Shown: piece after piece, positions 1 to 7,102 of the stretch
How the letters are laid out: every line of letters starts with the position of its first letter
How positions within the stretch are numbered: the stretch's first letter is position 1
Origin: an uncultured Lachnospiraceae bacterium
GTDB lineage: Bacteria; Bacillota; Clostridia; Lachnospirales; Lachnospiraceae
Length of the DNA: 34,611 bases
Reading direction: 5' to 3'
Assembly: GCA_947172645.1 (NCBI GenBank)
Contig: CAMWBY010000027.1
Span: forward strand, 1-34,611
Made by a program: the position numbers and the translations under genes
The notes under the pieces: model-generated
The model's database searches: none
Seen by the model: only the letters and a program-made list of their open reading frames with translations
Told to the model about the DNA's origin: nothing

Positions 1-29
1 TAGAGAGTATAACACTGCTATGTGAAAAA

Positions 30-61
30 GTAAACTCTACTCTTGCAGAGGTAAACTCCAC
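30..61. repeat. Pair of 11-base direct repeats near the left edge
   Basis: GTAAACTCTAC at 30-40 and GTAAACTCCAC at 51-61 differ at one base and lie 21 bases apart, about two helical turns. A short inverted pair, TCCACT and AGTGGA, follows at about 57-80. Such spacing suits a protein-binding array or the multi-repeat end of a transposon such as an IS21-type element, but no transposase or clear terminus is visible, so the identity is open. Confidence 0.35.
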
Positions 62-113
62 TGTATGGCGAGGAAGTGGAATTTAAAATTTTAATTTTCG
101 AATAAAAAAGTAG

Positions 114-141
114 TTGACTTATAAATATTTTTTGCTATAAT
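114..141 (+). promoter_or_regulatory. Strong sigma-A promoter for leader RNA and GTPase gene
   Basis: TTGACT at 114-119 and TATAAT at 136-141 are separated by 16 bases, in an AT-rich stretch. Transcription should start near 148-150, about 150 bases before the GTPase start codon, leaving a long leader that ends in an intrinsic terminator. Confidence 0.75.
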
Positions 142-147
142 ATAAAC

Positions 148-275
148 ATAACTTTATTATTGGTGCTTGTGAATTTCGAAAACACAAATAGCACTTAGAA
201 ATTAAGTCTTCTCGTACAGGCTAACATATTATTTGTGATGATATTGGTGTAGTCTGTTTAGGCTACACCTTTTTT
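148..275 (+). ncRNA. Candidate structured leader or small RNA upstream of GTPase
   Basis: The segment between the promoter at 114-141 and the terminator at 246-275 would give a transcript of about 125 bases. It contains a stem of GTGC-TTGTG (163-171) with CACAA (183-187) and GCAC (191-194), the last two separated by a three-base bulge. A second possible stem is ACTTA (193-197) with TAAGT (203-207). The two stems share bases 193-194, so they partly exclude each other. I see no known riboswitch or T-box signature. It could be a free small RNA, an attenuating leader, or both. The boundaries are inferred from promoter and terminator only. Confidence 0.45.
246..275 (+). terminator. Intrinsic terminator/attenuator before the GTPase gene
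   Basis: Bases 246-254 pair with 261-269 (nine pairs including one G-U) around a six-base loop, and six T residues follow at 270-275. The GTPase ribosome site starts about 15 bases downstream. With the promoter at 114-141, expression of the gene would depend on read-through, or on a second promoter that I cannot see. Confidence 0.8.
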
Positions 276-302
276 GTGCGACAAAGACAAGAAGGAGGAA
301 AA

Positions 303-2441
303 ATGAATAATTTAATTGAAAGTTTTCAACAAAATGTTGACGAGGTTAAGTCTTTTTTTGCAAAGCAGGAGAGCGCTCCTACGGTAGAAATGTTCGGTCC
401 GACTAAAAGCGCTAAGTCAACAACTATTACTGAATTGTTAGAGCCAGCAAGTAATATGTTATTAGGATACAATGTTGGAGATGTTGCACAAACTACGTTG
501 GTGCGTTTGGTGTTGATGCTCAATAGTAGAATGAATGGTGAAGATGTTATTATTCGTTGCTTACCGTATAAAGATAAAGAAATTATGTTTCTTACCATGT
601 TACTAGAGATTAAAAAGGAATTAAAGAGAGCTATTTACGAGGCGAGAGATGATTTAGAAAGCTTTCAAATTGATAATAAGATAATATGTAATATTCTAAA
701 TCCAATAAATCGTAGTTACCATTGTTATGAATATGTTAGTGCAAATGAAGCTATTTATGAACGCTTTGTAAAGTTGATGGAGAATGCAGTTTTATATATC
801 ATAAATGAACCAGAACTGCTTAGTGACGTAGCTGACATAGAATATAAGAACCGCAGAAAATTAAATAAAGAGTTGAAAAAACTTGAGATATATGAAGAAC
901 TGATTGACAAAAGATTTCATAGTGATGAGACAATAAGAGTTTCATTGTTTGAATGGTACCAGGATGTTGTTAATTCTCTTTTGAACAGTTTTGCCAATGC
1001 ATGGAATCATATAATAGAAGATACGGATGGTAATATTACAGCGTACATTGTTAACGGTAAGATTTCAGAAACAGATAGTGGAATCATTGGTACAATAATT
1101 AAGTTAATCTATGATGAGAACAGTGCATACTCCTTAGTGTTTGACGAAATAAATTATGTAACAGCTCCATCAAGTAACTTTGCTGAAGCATATGACGAAT
1201 ATATGAAGCAGCAGGGATTAGATAATCTGGGAAGAAAGCTGAAAATAAATATCATTGATACTATGGGGATAACACAGGTGTCGGCAGAAAAGGATGATAT
1301 TAGTAATGAAATGGAAAAAGTTTTTCAAAGACCTACGGATGCTTATTTATTTTTGTGTGCAACAAATGAGTTGCCGTCCACATATGATAATTGTATTTCT
1401 CTTTTGATGTCGAAGCGAAAAAAGTATGAGAATAAGGTGTTTATGATTTGCAGGACAAAAGCTGATGAAATACTGCGAAACACTATGATAAATAAATGGC
1501 GTAAAGACACTGGAAAGAATGTTGTGGACGAGGAGAAATATTCCGATTATTTAAGAAGTGCATTTGAGGAATTTAAACATGAGCAACTTGAATGTAGTCA
1601 AGATAAGAGGTTAGAAGAATATACTATTTGTGGTGGATTGCCAATACAATTCTTATGTACTGCTCCGGATATGTCGAAAGATATGAGAGAAAAAGTGTTC
1701 AAAAATGGGGAGTTGGATTCGTCAAAGGTATTCTATATTCTGTTTGAGATAATGAAGCAGATTGATAGGAAATATGTAGGCAATAGTAACAGAATGTGGC
1801 TTTATAGTAAGGACTTAAAGCACAAACCACTTAATATTAAGTCTAATGCAACAGCATTGAATACTACTATTAGTAATGCATTGGTTACCTGTAATACACA
1901 ACAGAAAAACCAGTATATGCAATATGATAGAGCTAATATTGTTTATCATTGGAATTCTGTGTATTGTTTTTATAAAAAATTAAGCTGGGGAGAAGGCCAT
2001 GAAACCAGAGCCGCTGTATATGGTTCGTTTAAGTTATATGTAAAAAATATGGTGGAGAGTTGGATAAGAAAAATGATTCCAAAAGAGGATATGTTGCGTG
2101 ATATTGAAATATCCTATGAATATTTGGACACAACTGATATTACTGAAGAAAAGTTGACAGAAATGAAGCTTGAGTTTACTAAAACATTTAGGAATTTGAT
2201 TTCTCAAAATTGGAATTGTATGTTAAGTAGAATAGCAAAACAGCTTACTTATGATTGCTTACAGCCTGATTTGACACATATTTATTCGAAATATTACTAT
2301 GACTGTGCTTTCAAAAAGAGCTTGAATTTGTTCAATGACAAGTTTTCGACAGATACATATTGGGAAAACCATTTGTTGAAATTGATTTTAAGGGAATGTG
2401 ATGAGATTTTACAAAAAATGTATGTATTTGATGAAGTATAA
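303..2441 (+). CDS. Large P-loop GTPase, dynamin-like by motif order, function unknown
   Basis: The predicted protein has 712 residues, is soluble and has no signal peptide. Motifs seen: a G1/Walker A-like loop GPTKSAKS at residues 32-39, in which Ala replaces the usual Gly before Lys; a G3 motif DTMG at 319-322 after the hydrophobic strand KINIID; and a G4 motif TKAD at 385-388 after the strand KVFMIC. G1 and G3 are about 280 residues apart, far more than the roughly 40-60 of ordinary small GTPases, so a large mostly helical insertion splits the GTPase core. The last 320 residues look helical, as in dynamin-like stalks. The ATG at 303 is chosen over a GTG at 276 because AAGGAGG lies just upstream of it and the GTG sits beside the leader terminator. 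The gene is clearly more AT-rich than the metabolic genes to its right, suggesting horizontal transfer. Role unknown; a phage-defence or membrane-remodelling GTPase is a guess. Confidence 0.6.
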   Translation: MNNLIESFQQNVDEVKSFFAKQESAPTVEMFGPTKSAKSTTITELLEPASNMLLGYNVGDVAQTTLVRLVLMLNSRMNGEDVIIRCLPYKDKEIMFLTMLLEIKKELKRAIYEARDDLESFQIDNKIICNILNPINRSYHCYEYVSANEAIYERFVKLMENAVLYIINEPELLSDVADIEYKNRRKLNKELKKLEIYEELIDKRFHSDETIRVSLFEWYQDVVNSLLNSFANAWNHIIEDTDGNITAYIVNGKISETDSGIIGTIIKLIYDENSAYSLVFDEINYVTAPSSNFAEAYDEYMKQQGLDNLGRKLKINIIDTMGITQVSAEKDDISNEMEKVFQRPTDAYLFLCATNELPSTYDNCISLLMSKRKKYENKVFMICRTKADEILRNTMINKWRKDTGKNVVDEEKYSDYLRSAFEEFKHEQLECSQDKRLEEYTICGGLPIQFLCTAPDMSKDMREKVFKNGELDSSKVFYILFEIMKQIDRKYVGNSNRMWLYSKDLKHKPLNIKSNATALNTTISNALVTCNTQQKNQYMQYDRANIVYHWNSVYCFYKKLSWGEGHETRAAVYGSFKLYVKNMVESWIRKMIPKEDMLRDIEISYEYLDTTDITEEKLTEMKLEFTKTFRNLISQNWNCMLSRIAKQLTYDCLQPDLTHIYSKYYYDCAFKKSLNLFNDKFSTDTYWENHLLKLILRECDEILQKMYVFDEV

Positions 2442-2480
2442 ACAACTCTTTACGAATTAACATACTTTGACCACATAAGC

Positions 2481-2518
2481 ACCGCAATCCTTTGAGAAAT
2501 CAAGGGGTTGCGGTTTCT
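2481..2518 (+). terminator. Intrinsic terminator after the GTPase gene
   Basis: Bases 2481-2494 pair with 2501-2514, a 14-pair stem with G-U pairs and a six-base loop, followed by TTTCTT. It lies 40 bases after the GTPase stop and makes that gene a separate transcription unit from the minus-strand acyl-CoA dehydrogenase. Confidence 0.8.
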
Positions 2519-2557
2519 TAATGCTGTCATTATCTTCTTATAAGTTTCATTCGTTAT

Positions 2558-3700
2558 TTATTTTATCCCCATATATGAGGAAATAACCATTCTCTGAACT
2601 TCACTTGTCCCCTCGTAAATTTCTGTGATTTTTGCGTCACGCATGAAACGCTCAAAAGGAAAATCCCTTGAGTATCCGTCATATCCGACAAGCTGAACGC
2701 AACGGCGCGTCACGTTTGTAGCCGCTTCTGCCGCATATAATTTACCCATAGCCGCAAGATGTGAGAAAAGTTCGTGATTTTGCTTTGCCTGTGCCGCACG
2801 ATATACCAACAACCGAGCGGCGTCAACTCTTGTCTGCATATCGGCAAGTTCAAACTGTGTAAACTGATATTGTGAAATTCTCCGCTCGCCCTGCATATGC
2901 TCTGTGACATATTTTTTACAATGGTCAATCGCTCCCTGCGCGATACCTAATGCCTGTGCCGCCACACCGATACGCCCGCCGTCTAAGGTCATAAGGGCCA
3001 TTTTGAAGCCTTTGCCTAATTCGCCTAATAAGTTTTCTTTTGGTATCTTACAGTCCGTGAAAACTAACTCGTATGTCGCGGAACCACGGATACCCATTTT
3101 CTTTTCCTTTGTTCCAAAAGTAAAGCCGGGAGTGCCTTTCTCCACGATAAAGCCGGAGATACCTTTGCTGCGCTTTTCTTTGTCTGTCATAGCCGTAACA
3201 AAGTAGGTATCTGCATAAAAACCGTTTGTGATGAAGATTTTTGAACCGTTTAAGAGCCAATAGTCGCCCATATCAACGGCTGTTGTCTGTTGATTGCCTA
3301 GGTCGCTTCCGGCGGACGGTTCTGTCACTGCGAATGCGCCTAATTTTTCGCCTTTGAGAAGCGGCACAAGGTATTTCTGCTTCTGTTCTTCTGTGCCAAA
3401 CTCTGAAAGAGGGAAAGAACCTAAAGAATGGTGGTCGGACAACATAACGGAAGTAGTGGAACAATGCTTTGCGAGTTCCTCAATCACGGCGATGTAGGCA
3501 AGATAGGAATGTCCTGCGCCGCCGTATTCCTTCGGGTAGCAAATCCCCATCATGCCTAATTCCGCCAACCTGTTTCTGTGTTCTTCGGGAAAGCGTTCCT
3601 GCTCGTCAATTTCTGCCGCCAAAGGCGCAACCTCATTCACACCAAATTCGTGAATAGTGTCTATCACTTTCTGCTCGTCCTCGTTAAACTTGAAATCCAT
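2558..3700 (-). CDS. Short-chain acyl-CoA dehydrogenase (butyryl-CoA dehydrogenase type)
   Basis: This FAD enzyme should carry out alpha,beta-dehydrogenation of an acyl-CoA, or the reverse reduction of a crotonyl-CoA-like substrate, passing electrons to an electron-transfer flavoprotein. The 380 residues match the usual length. The flavin-contact motif AVTEPSAGSD is near residue 125. The C-terminal YEGTSEVQ (about 362-369) carries the catalytic Glu at 363 in the YEGT position used by short- and medium-chain family members. The ATG at 3700 has an excellent ribosome site (AAGGAGG, then seven bases). No crotonase, 3-hydroxyacyl-CoA dehydrogenase or etfAB gene is adjacent, so this is probably not the central butyrate-operon copy. 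The divergent LysR gene is a likely regulator. The exact chain-length preference cannot be read from the sequence. Confidence 0.9.
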   Translation of the reverse strand: MDFKFNEDEQKVIDTIHEFGVNEVAPLAAEIDEQERFPEEHRNRLAELGMMGICYPKEYGGAGHSYLAYIAVIEELAKHCSTTSVMLSDHHSLGSFPLSEFGTEEQKQKYLVPLLKGEKLGAFAVTEPSAGSDLGNQQTTAVDMGDYWLLNGSKIFITNGFYADTYFVTAMTDKEKRSKGISGFIVEKGTPGFTFGTKEKKMGIRGSATYELVFTDCKIPKENLLGELGKGFKMALMTLDGGRIGVAAQALGIAQGAIDHCKKYVTEHMQGERRISQYQFTQFELADMQTRVDAARLLVYRAAQAKQNHELFSHLAAMGKLYAAEAATNVTRRCVQLVGYDGYSRDFPFERFMRDAKITEIYEGTSEVQRMVISSYMGIK

Positions 3701-3834
3701 AGTAACCTCCTTGAAAACCGATTGATATTTACTGTCTGCTGTTTTATAATAACACTGGATAAGATATAAAAAAATTAAATATTTTTGATTTATTAATTCG
3801 ACATATTGAATATATTAGGGTTGGAGATTACTAT
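3701..3834. promoter_or_regulatory. Divergent control region, acyl-CoA dehydrogenase/LysR
   Basis: This AT-rich 134-base gap separates two divergent starts. An imperfect dyad around 3744-3768 (TTATA on one side, TATAA on the other) is a candidate LysR-type binding site, and a minus-strand TATAAA lies at about 3743-3748. Divergent LysR pairs usually share such a region. The individual elements are weak and the assignment is inferential. Confidence 0.4.
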
Positions 3835-4746
3835 ATGAATACAAAAAGTTTGGTTACATTTAAAACAATTCTTGAAATGGGGAGTTTTCAAAAGGCGGCG
3901 GACAAGTTGGGCTATACGCAATCTACGGTAACATTCCAAATAAAACAGCTTGAAGAAGAATTAGCTTTGAAATTGTTTGAGAGAATAGGCAGACGCATGG
4001 AACTTACGCAGGCAGGAAAAGATATTATGCCCTATGTCGATATGATTTTACAGGGAGCGGAACAAATCGGAAACTACGGAAAAAGCCTGTCTGAGATATC
4101 CGGCTCATTAAAACTGGCAATCCCGGACTCCATTTTAATCTATAACATGCAGCCGTTTATCCGGGCATTTTCACATGAAGCCCCTAATGTGCAGCTTGTC
4201 ATCAATTCCATACAGTCCGGGGAAATCAATCAGTCTGTTGTGGACGGAACTGCCGACATAGGCATCAATTGCGAAAAAGAAAGTTATCCCGATAGCGTCA
4301 TACATAAGCAGCTTGGTAACTATAAGGCGGTTCTTGTCGCTTCCCCTTTTGCCGACAGAAGCCTGCTTGATTTTGTTACGCCGCATCAACGCAAGCCGTT
4401 TAGCCTAATCTGTAATGAGCCGGACGGCTATTATCAGTTGGACATGGACAAATACTTTGCCGAAAAAGACATTGTTCTCAATGCGCCTATGAAAGTGCAG
4501 AGTATAGAGGCGGTAAAAAGATGTGTTATGAATAATTTGGGAATTGCAGTAGTTCCCACATATTCTATCGGGGAAGAATTGAAAAACGGTTCTCTTATGC
4601 CGATTAAAACGGAACTTGATGGAAAGAAGTATCATTCTTTTTATATTTATCACAAAAATAAATGGATAAGTCCACAAATGGAGTTGGCCATAAATTTGTT
4701 GAAAGAGCATTTGAGCAATGAAAATTTATCAGGCGAATGGAATTGA
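3835..4746 (+). CDS. LysR-family transcriptional regulator
   Basis: The 303-residue length is typical of the family. Residues 1-60 form the winged helix-turn-helix (GSFQKAADKLGYTQSTVTFQ, then QLEEEL and LFER), and residues from about 90 form the periplasmic-binding-like effector domain that senses a small molecule. The start ATG has GGAG eight to nine bases upstream. The gene is divergent from the acyl-CoA dehydrogenase, with 134 bases between the starts, so control of that gene and of itself is the simplest reading. The effector is unknown; an acyl-CoA or fatty acid would fit but is only a guess from context. The 3' end overlaps the methyltransferase remnant in another frame. Confidence 0.9.
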   Translation: MNTKSLVTFKTILEMGSFQKAADKLGYTQSTVTFQIKQLEEELALKLFERIGRRMELTQAGKDIMPYVDMILQGAEQIGNYGKSLSEISGSLKLAIPDSILIYNMQPFIRAFSHEAPNVQLVINSIQSGEINQSVVDGTADIGINCEKESYPDSVIHKQLGNYKAVLVASPFADRSLLDFVTPHQRKPFSLICNEPDGYYQLDMDKYFAEKDIVLNAPMKVQSIEAVKRCVMNNLGIAVVPTYSIGEELKNGSLMPIKTELDGKKYHSFYIYHKNKWISPQMELAINLLKEHLSNENLSGEWN

Positions 4747-4840
4747 TATTTCAGAGAACATGATTCATGCTGCAAAAATGCGTTATCCTGATATGAAAAA
4801 AGAACATATACAATTTATATTTGCGCCGATATCAAATTAA
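4718..4840 (+). pseudogene. Remnant of a class I SAM-dependent methyltransferase
   Basis: A 40-codon open frame runs from the ATG at 4718 to the TAA at 4838. Its start overlaps the LysR 3' end. The peptide includes GIDISENMIHAAKMRYPDM and then IQFIFAPIS, which resembles the part of class I methyltransferases that follows the SAM-binding glycine loop (acidic residue of motif II, helix, then the strand before the motif III region). The glycine-rich motif I is absent upstream and the frame stops before the remaining core. This is therefore an internal fragment of a deleted gene rather than a working enzyme. It has no ribosome site of its own. Confidence 0.6.
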
Positions 4841-4871
4841 TTTATGATAATTTGAGATAAAAGTACAGTAG

Positions 4872-4900
4872 TTGACATTATTTATTAATGGCATTATAAT
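4872..4900 (+). promoter_or_regulatory. Consensus sigma-A promoter for the padR operon
   Basis: TTGACA at 4872-4877 and TATAAT at 4895-4900 are separated by 17 bases, an exact consensus match. The start site should fall near 4907, about 93 bases before the PadR start codon. The dyad at 4901-4921 covers the start region. Confidence 0.85.
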
Positions 4901-4921
4901 ATACTTAGTAATACAAAGTAT
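4901..4921. promoter_or_regulatory. Candidate PadR operator dyad
   Basis: ATACTT (4901-4906) and AAGTAT (4916-4921) form an exact six-base inverted repeat around nine bases, directly after the -10 box. PadR proteins commonly repress their own operon by binding AT-rich dyads over the promoter, so autoregulation is likely. The link to this PadR is inferred from position. Confidence 0.5.
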
Positions 4922-4999
4922 ATAGGCTAAAGAATGAGATGAAATGATTCTGTTAAAGATTGAGACGAAAGCATCCAACCTTGATTTGAGGGTCAAACC

Positions 5000-5335
5000 A
5001 TGAATGAAAAATATGAAAGACAAATGAAGAAAGGCGTCTTGGATATGCTCGTCCTAAAACTGTTGCAATCAGAAGCAAAATACGGGTATCAGATTATCCA
5101 GGAGATGAAAGAAAAGAGTGAAGAAACATTTTTACTCAAAGACGGCACATTATATCCTATACTTTACCGGTTGGAGGATGATAATTTGGTTGTGAGTAAG
5201 TGGAGCGAAGCCGTGGGAAAGCAAGTGCCAAGAAAATATTACGAAATTACCGAATCGGGGCGAAAAACGCTTGAGGAGATAGAGGCTGTCTGGGAACGGA
5301 TTTCCGAGGGAATATCAAAGATAATGGAGGATTAG
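5000..5335 (+). CDS. PadR-family transcriptional regulator
   Basis: At 111 residues this is a compact PadR protein. The N-terminal winged helix (KGVLDMLVLKLLQSEAKYGY, then QIIQEM) is followed by the family's GTLYPILYRLEDDNL recognition helix and wing, the PRKYYEIT strand and a C-terminal dimerisation helix. The start ATG is preceded by GAGGG. The stop is three bases before the next start, and GGAGG inside the end of this gene serves that next gene, so the two are translationally linked. PadR plus a DUF1700-like membrane protein is a recurrent Firmicute pair that controls envelope-stress or transporter functions. Here it is probably autoregulated through the dyad at 4901-4921. Confidence 0.9.
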   Translation: MNEKYERQMKKGVLDMLVLKLLQSEAKYGYQIIQEMKEKSEETFLLKDGTLYPILYRLEDDNLVVSKWSEAVGKQVPRKYYEITESGRKTLEEIEAVWERISEGISKIMED

Positions 5336-5338
5336 GAA

Positions 5339-5986
5339 ATGAATGAAAAACAATATGTCAATGCGATTGTGAAAAAAATAAAATGCAGTGGGATAAGGAA
5401 AAAAGAAATTAAGAAGCAGTTGCTGACGGATATCTGTACGAGGGTAAAACAAGGGGAAAAACTTGATGTCATTATTTCTCAGATGGGAACGGCAAAAGAA
5501 ATTGCGGATGGTTTTAACGAGAGTATTTCGCCGGAAGAAAAGAAACGGTATATGAGAAACAAAGTGTTGAAAATTGTAGTGCCTATTGTTATTGTAATGA
5601 TTTTCCTGGTATTATATGTATATTGGATATTTCCTAAAAGCGTCGACATTGAACAGAGCAAATATTTTAACAAGGAACAAGTAGAGACAGCTATGAAGGA
5701 CACTGTGGAGTTATTGGATGCGGAGGATTACAGCGCTTTGCAAGAGAGCGCCATTCCACAGATGCAGACCGTATTGAGCGCAGAGACGATGGAGGATGCA
5801 AAAGAAGCGCTATCCGACGATTGGGGCGAAAGGAAACAATTCGGTGCGGTATATATGGCGGAAGTGATACAAGGAAACAAACATTTTGCGATAGGGGAGG
5901 TTACGGTTACTTATGAAAATGTAAGTGCAACTTATCGGCTGACATACGATGAGGATATGCGTTTGGCGGGCATCTATGTAAGATAA
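5339..5986 (+). CDS. PadR-linked membrane protein, DUF1700-like with DUF3887-like tail
   Basis: The protein has 215 residues. Residues 1-65 are a charged cytoplasmic helical region resembling the DUF1700 N-terminus, with the pattern of a short repeat then 'I..MGTAKEIADGF'. A single strong membrane helix lies at about residues 80-100 (KIVVPIVIVMIFLVLYVYWI). The exported or extracellular part (about 105-215) has helix then strand character and resembles DUF3887-type domains. It follows the PadR gene by three bases and is surely cotranscribed. The likely role is an envelope-associated partner of PadR. No catalytic motif is seen, and the function is unknown. Confidence 0.65.
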   Translation: MNEKQYVNAIVKKIKCSGIRKKEIKKQLLTDICTRVKQGEKLDVIISQMGTAKEIADGFNESISPEEKKRYMRNKVLKIVVPIVIVMIFLVLYVYWIFPKSVDIEQSKYFNKEQVETAMKDTVELLDAEDYSALQESAIPQMQTVLSAETMEDAKEALSDDWGERKQFGAVYMAEVIQGNKHFAIGEVTVTYENVSATYRLTYDEDMRLAGIYVR

Positions 5987-6032
5987 GAAGCGATATCATT
6001 TAATCACTTATTACGGATTGGCGGGACGGTTT

Positions 6033-6560
6033 ATGGGAACGGGGATTATTGTATGCGGCTTAAATGGAGCCGGGAAAAGCACATTAGGGAAAGCGCTTGC
6101 CGAGAAATTACATTTTTATTTTATAGACAGTGAGGACCTGTATTTTTCACAGACGGACGAGAACTATATTTATGCCGGTTCGCGCACGCGTGAAGAAGCC
6201 GAGGAGTTACTTTTTAGTAAGCTGGGAGAACATGAAAATTTTGTTTTTGCTTCTGTGAAAGGAGATTATGGGAAAAATGGCGTTCCTTTTTTCCAATATG
6301 CCGTATTGATTGATGTGCCGAAGGATATCCGGCTGCAACGTGTTAAGAACCGTTCCTTTCAGAAATTTGGGAATAGAATGTTGGCGGGCGGAGATTTGTA
6401 TGAGAGGGAAGAAGGCTTTTTTGACATGGTGCAATCCAGGGCTGAAGACACTGTCGAAAAATGGATACGTTCTTGTGGTTGTCCTGTCATACGGGTTGAC
6501 GGAACGAAATCTATTGAAGAAAATATAGCGGTTATTGTAGGACAGATGCGTGGAATGTGA
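6033..6560 (+). CDS. Small P-loop kinase-like protein (shikimate/adenylate kinase fold)
   Basis: The predicted protein has 175 residues. It starts with a hydrophobic strand and Walker A motif GLNGAGKS (residues 9-16), followed by LGKALAEKLHFYFIDSEDLYF, the arrangement of shikimate-kinase-like and other small-molecule kinases of the AAA_18/AAA_33 type. A second strand (YAVLIDVP) and an Arg-rich lid (RLQRVKNRSFQKFG) fit a nucleotide kinase fold. A TTG at 6018 would add five residues, but the ATG at 6033 places the Walker strand at the usual distance from the N-terminus. The substrate is unknown. It follows the PadR pair by 46 bases on the same strand and may be read from the same promoter. Confidence 0.7.
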   Translation: MGTGIIVCGLNGAGKSTLGKALAEKLHFYFIDSEDLYFSQTDENYIYAGSRTREEAEELLFSKLGEHENFVFASVKGDYGKNGVPFFQYAVLIDVPKDIRLQRVKNRSFQKFGNRMLAGGDLYEREEGFFDMVQSRAEDTVEKWIRSCGCPVIRVDGTKSIEENIAVIVGQMRGM

Positions 6561-6649
6561 TATTTGTAAACAGGAGAAATGGAGAGATTTTCATACGGGC
6601 ATAAAGCAGGGAAATTTATTTGCTGCTTGAGCGGGAATGGAGGATGAAA

Positions 6650-7102
6650 GTGGAGGCCAGGGAGTTATATCATTTTGTTTCCGAGGACGGGATGAAACGG
6701 GTTTTGGCACAGCTTGAAATTGCGTCATGGATGGGGTTAATTCCCAAGGCGGATTTTGAGGCGGTGGAAGAACGAAGGAGACAGAAAAATAAAGAAATAG
6801 AGGAGAAGCTTGCGGCAGGGGAGACGGTGTACGGTATCACTCACTATACGCCCGCCATGTACCTGGAGTATGAGCTGACGCGTTTCCAGTTGGAGTTCAC
6901 GGTCTATACAGGGGAATCTGTAGGGAAGTATTCCCGCCATGTGGTTACCGAGCAGGAGAAACAGGATTTTTATGACGACAATAAGGATTTGTTCACCAGA
7001 TATTTCGGCGATGCCTTTGCATACGGGGAAGTGAGCATGATTGTTGAGAAGAGACTGAGGGAGCAGGAGTATGAGAACATTATCCAGGATATATTACGTT
7101 AG
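6650..7102 (+). CDS. Conserved-looking protein of unknown function, coupled to the beta-helix gene
   Basis: The protein has about 150 residues, is charged and mostly helical, with no signal peptide or membrane helix. I do not recognise a family. Start choice: GGAGG at 6639-6643 is six bases before the GTG at 6650, but abuts the in-frame ATG at 6644; a TTG at 6620 is also open. The GTG is therefore preferred, with the ATG as the alternative. The 3' end overlaps the next start by 32 bases, so the two genes are translationally coupled and probably act together. The C-terminal half has a chain of Glu/Arg-rich helices, and the middle has aromatic YTPAMYLEYEL. Confidence 0.6.
   Translation: MEARELYHFVSEDGMKRVLAQLEIASWMGLIPKADFEAVEERRRQKNKEIEEKLAAGETVYGITHYTPAMYLEYELTRFQLEFTVYTGESVGKYSRHVVTEQEKQDFYDDNKDLFTRYFGDAFAYGEVSMIVEKRLREQEYENIIQDILR

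Noticed and set aside
148..275. Known riboswitch or T-box in the GTPase leader
   Set aside because: No T-box sequence, conserved ligand-binding core or antiterminator pairing that I recognise; kept only as an unclassified leader RNA.
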